Assembly (NCBI RefSeq): GCF_025463795.1
Contig: NZ_JAODBE010000053.1
Location: 1-55,645, forward strand
From: Amnibacterium sp.
GTDB taxonomy: Bacteria; Actinomycetota; Actinomycetes; Actinomycetales; Microbacteriaceae
Direction: 5' to 3'
Length of the DNA stretch: 55,645 nucleotides
The notes beneath the pieces are model-generated. The model was given only the letters and a program-made list of their open reading frames with translations, did not search any database and had not been told where the DNA came from. The position numbers and the translations under genes were made by a program. Positions 52,612-55,645 of the stretch are shown here, piece by piece; position 1 is the first letter of the stretch; every line of letters starts with the position of its first letter.

Positions 52612-55353
52612 ATGGGCGATCGCACCGACCTCGTGGACCTCCGCCTCTTCGGCACGCCGCGGGTGCTCCGGGACGGTCGGCCGGTGAGCTTCGACACCCG
52701 CAAGGCCCTCGCGCTGCTCGCCGTGATCGCCGAGAGCGGTATCGATCACAGCCGCGAGTCACTCGCGGACATGCTCTGGCCGGAGCTGGACGGCACGCGG
52801 GCGCGGGCGGCGCTGCGGCGGACGCTGTCGGTGACCTCCGCGATCGGCCCGTGCCTGATCTCGACGCCCTCGACGATCGGTCTCGACCACGGGCTGCTCC
52901 AGTGCGACGTGACCGAGTTCCGGCGGCTCGCTCGCGCCAACGGGACCGCGGAGCTGACCCGTGCCGCCGACCTCGCTGTCGACGGGTTCCTCGCCGGGTT
53001 CTCCCTGCGGGACAGCGCGGTGTTCGAGGACTGGCAGCTGGCGACCGGCGACCTGCTCCGCGACGAGCTGTCCCAGCTGCTCGCGCGCTTGGTGAGCCGG
53101 GCGGTCGATGACGGCCGTCTTCCTGCCGCGCTGGGGTTCGCGCGGCGTCGGGTGCAGATCGATCCGCTGTCCGAGCCGGCCCACGCCGGCCTCATCCGCG
53201 TGCTGGCCTGGTCGGGCGACCGTCCCGGCGCGCTTGGCGCCTATCGCGCACTGGTGCGGCTGCTCGACCGCGAGCTCGGGGTCCCTCCGCTCCCGGAGAC
53301 GCTGGCGCTCCATGACGACATCCGTGGCGATCGTCTCGCCGCCCCCGAGCGCGTCCCCGTCTCGCCCCGCACGCCACCGCCCGTTGCCAGGCGGATCGAC
53401 GCGCTCGTCGGCAGGGACGCGGAGCTCGCCTCTCTCGACGCCGCGTGGCGGCGATTGGCGAGGACCGGGCGCGCCGTCGGCCTGGTCGGCGACCCCGGCG
53501 TCGGCAAGACCGCGCTCGTCCGCCGGCTCGCAGAGCACGGCGCGGCCGACGGCGGAGCCGTGGTCGCGATCTCGGGGCACGCGGCGGAGCGCGGGCTCGC
53601 ATTCGTCGCGTCAGCGGATCTGGTGCGCAGATTACTCGCGGCACATCCCGCGCTCGCCGACCGCCTCGGCGCCGCGGGCGACCCGTTCGCCGCCCTCGCG
53701 CCGATCGTCGACCCGCAGGGCGACCAGGTCATCCGCAGCCCCGGCGACCTCCGCCGCCTCCACGAGGCGGTTCGGGACGTGCTCGCCGAGATCGGCCGCG
53801 ATCAGCGCGTGCTGCTCGTCGTGGACGACGCGCAGCTGCTCGACGGCCCCTCCTCCACCCTCCTGGGCTACGTCGTCCGGCGGCTGCCCCCCGGAGTCCT
53901 CGTGCTCGCGACCTGGTCGCGCGGGAGCGGTGAGGCGGAGCTGCCCCGTGCCATCGCCGAGGTCGGCGAGGTGATCCAGGTCGAGCCGCTGGGCCTGGAC
54001 TCGGTCGCCCGGCTGCTGGGACCGCGCGCCCCTGAGGCCCAGGAGGTGCTGCAGCGGACCCGGGGCCTCCCGCTGCTCGTTCGCGAGTACGCGGCCGCCG
54101 TCGGTGCGCTCGACGAGGGTCGCGGAGTGCGCGACCTCGTCGCCGCCCGGCTCGACGCGGCACCCGAACTGACCCGGCAGCTGGTGGGCGCCGCGGCCGT
54201 CATCGCGACGGTCGCCGACCCGGAGCTCCTCCGCGCGGCCTGCGGGCGGGACGAGGCGGAGACGGTCGACGCCATCGAGGACGCGATCGCCCGCGGTCTG
54301 CTCGTCGAACGCACCGATCGTCCCGGCTACGACGTGCCGCACGATCTGATGCGCGACCTCGCGCTCACCGGCCTCTCACTTGCGCGGCGCCGACTGCTGC
54401 ACGGCAGGGTCGCCGACCTGCTCGCCCGCCGCGGGACCGTCGACCCGATCGCCGCGCCGGCCGGTGTGGTCGCCCGCCATCTCGCCGGTGCCGGTCGGGA
54501 CGACGAGGCCGGGGCGTGGTACCTGACGGCGGCCAGGGCCTCGACCCGGTTGGCCGCCCATGCCGAAGCCCTCCAGCAGCTCGAGGCGGCGCTGGCTCTC
54601 GGCCACGCGCCGCTGGAGGTGCGGGAGGCGATGGGCACGTCGCTCGTCCGCCTCGGCCGGTACGCCGAGGCGCTCGTCGCGTTCGACCAGGCCGTCGCGC
54701 TCGCGGAGGGGGACACCGTTCGGCAGCGGGTCATCGAGCACGCGATCGCCGGGGTCCACGACCGGCTCGGCGACTGGAAGCTTTCGCGGGCCCACCTCCA
54801 CTCGGCGCTCGATCTCATCCCTCCCGGCTCCCAAGATCGCCGGGCCCGGATCCTGGCCGATCTCGCGCTCGTCGAGCACCGCATGGGGCATCCGGTGGAA
54901 GCCGGCCGCCTCGCGGAGGAGGCGGCCGAGGCCGCGACGGGTGACGGCGATCGGGCCGCGCTCGCGCAGGCGATGAACGTGCTGGGTGTCATCGAGCAGG
55001 CGCACCGGCACTGGACCGTCGCGACGGACCGACTCGGCCGAGCGGTCGAGCTCGCGCGCGAGATCGGCGACCGCGACCTCGAGATCGCCGCGCTGAACAA
55101 CCTCTCGCACGCGGCCTCCGCGGCCGGCGACGCGGACGCCGCGGCCCGCTACGCCCGGGAGGCGTTGGACCGGGCGGAGCAGCAGGGCGACCTCCACCGC
55201 CTCGCGGCGCTGCACTCCCACATGGCGGACCTCCTGCACGCGGCAGGGCGGGAGGAGGAGGCGCTCGCGCAGTTCCGGACCTCGGCGAGCGCGTTCGCGG
55301 AGGTGCAGGGCGCCGCGCTCCGCCCGGAGGTGTGGACGCTCACCGAGTGGTGA
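52612..55353 (+). CDS. SARP-type regulator: OmpR-like HTH + BTAD + AAA ATPase + TPR
   Basis: A 913-aa AfsR-like activator. N-terminal winged HTH about residues 6-90 (RLFGTPRVLRDGRPVSFDTR, SLADMLWPELDGTRARAALR), bacterial transcriptional activation domain about 95-245, AAA ATPase about 265-520 (Walker A VGDPGVGKTALVRRL, Walker B VLLVVDDAQLLDG), C-terminal TPR solenoid from about 640. The ATG at 52612 follows GGAGGAGCGG; the long in-frame reading upstream is the shadow of the phosphatase gene. Such proteins switch on secondary-metabolite or specialised operons; the divergent rsbU-led operon, 127 bases away, is the obvious candidate target. Confidence 0.94.
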   Translation: MGDRTDLVDLRLFGTPRVLRDGRPVSFDTRKALALLAVIAESGIDHSRESLADMLWPELDGTRARAALRRTLSVTSAIGPCLISTPSTIGLDHGLLQCDVTEFRRLARANGTAELTRAADLAVDGFLAGFSLRDSAVFEDWQLATGDLLRDELSQLLARLVSRAVDDGRLPAALGFARRRVQIDPLSEPAHAGLIRVLAWSGDRPGALGAYRALVRLLDRELGVPPLPETLALHDDIRGDRLAAPERVPVSPRTPPPVARRIDALVGRDAELASLDAAWRRLARTGRAVGLVGDPGVGKTALVRRLAEHGAADGGAVVAISGHAAERGLAFVASADLVRRLLAAHPALADRLGAAGDPFAALAPIVDPQGDQVIRSPGDLRRLHEAVRDVLAEIGRDQRVLLVVDDAQLLDGPSSTLLGYVVRRLPPGVLVLATWSRGSGEAELPRAIAEVGEVIQVEPLGLDSVARLLGPRAPEAQEVLQRTRGLPLLVREYAAAVGALDEGRGVRDLVAARLDAAPELTRQLVGAAAVIATVADPELLRAACGRDEAETVDAIEDAIARGLLVERTDRPGYDVPHDLMRDLALTGLSLARRRLLHGRVADLLARRGTVDPIAAPAGVVARHLAGAGRDDEAGAWYLTAARASTRLAAHAEALQQLEAALALGHAPLEVREAMGTSLVRLGRYAEALVAFDQAVALAEGDTVRQRVIEHAIAGVHDRLGDWKLSRAHLHSALDLIPPGSQDRRARILADLALVEHRMGHPVEAGRLAEEAAEAATGDGDRAALAQAMNVLGVIEQAHRHWTVATDRLGRAVELAREIGDRDLEIAALNNLSHAASAAGDADAAARYAREALDRAEQQGDLHRLAALHSHMADLLHAAGREEEALAQFRTSASAFAEVQGAALRPEVWTLTEW

Positions 55354-55645
55354 CGGCTCCGCAGGGCCGTAACGATGTCGGAGCTATTGCTGTCGACGCC
55401 GTGCGCGTGAGCGCGGCGACGCCGGGCCTCACACCGCCATGTCTCGATTGCGGGCAGACGGCACAGTCCGTGACCGTCGCTCCGCAGTCTCGCTATCAGC
55501 ACATCTTCAGCCCCAAGCCACTGTGCGCCGCATCCTGGGAGCTGGCGTGACCCCCGGTTCTGACGAACGAGTGTTGTCAAAGTGTGGTCATGTTCGGCGC
55601 CTTCGCACCGGGCGGCCTGTCGCTTGGGCAGCAGCGGGAGGGCCG
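55354..55645. other. 3' end of window, no gene seen
   Basis: A weak 5-bp ACGGC/GCCGT hairpin follows the SARP stop at once (55353-55370). The remainder has no frame with a ribosome binding site on either strand. Confidence 0.4.

Overview
The window is high-GC DNA with actinobacterial gene content: a DtxR/IdeR-type metal regulator, a stand-alone groEL under CIRCE control, a WXG100 protein, a mycobacterial-type SerC, DUF3027 and DUF3263 proteins, an MhuD-like heme-degrading enzyme and an F420-reductase remnant. The gene set and the string csp / DUF3027 / serC / ideR / NlpC-P60 / HNH suggest Micrococcales, probably Microbacteriaceae; that placement is an inference. I see no insertion sequence, CRISPR array, rRNA or intact tRNA.

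Positions 1-13.6 kb look like accessory chromosome. They hold two LuxR-type regulators, a DUF4386 membrane protein, a quinone-oxidoreductase-like dehydrogenase, a secreted RTX-repeat protein, a broken F420-dependent-reductase-like gene, an mhuD/arsR/CDF-efflux operon, a VOC protein, an internally duplicated SnoaL-like protein and an LLM flavin oxidoreductase. Spacing is loose here and there are remnants.

Positions 13.7-35.6 kb are mostly core. A PSRP-ppsA-adk operon controls and supports PEP synthesis. It is followed by a TetR/DUF998 pair, msrB, DUF3263 and LytR_C proteins, a cold-shock gene and groEL with two CIRCE-like operators and a long UUCG-capped terminator. Then come WXG100, a two-component system, a second cold-shock protein, DUF3027, serC, ideR, NlpC/P60, HNH endonuclease, nucleoside hydrolase, a Ser/Thr kinase-GAF protein and an alpha/beta hydrolase.

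Positions 35.6-41.3 kb form a flavin-based membrane redox locus. A coupled apbE / ferric-reductase-like / FMN-binding-protein operon is divergent from a four-helix His-containing membrane protein and an OmpR-type two-component system.

Positions 41.5-55.4 kb are the signalling-rich end. A PAS-GAF-GGDEF-EAL protein is convergent with an SGNH-GAF gene whose leader carries a clear c-di-GMP-I (GEMM) riboswitch. Next is a seven-gene, mostly stop-start-overlapping operon: an RsbU-phosphatase/RsbW-ATPase fusion, two STAS proteins, an unknown soluble protein and three paralogous multi-span membrane proteins that look like histidine-kinase sensor halves without kinase domains. A divergent SARP/AAA/TPR regulator closes the window. 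The riboswitch-linked c-di-GMP circuit and the partner-switch-plus-kinase-less-sensor operon are the best candidates for undescribed biology.
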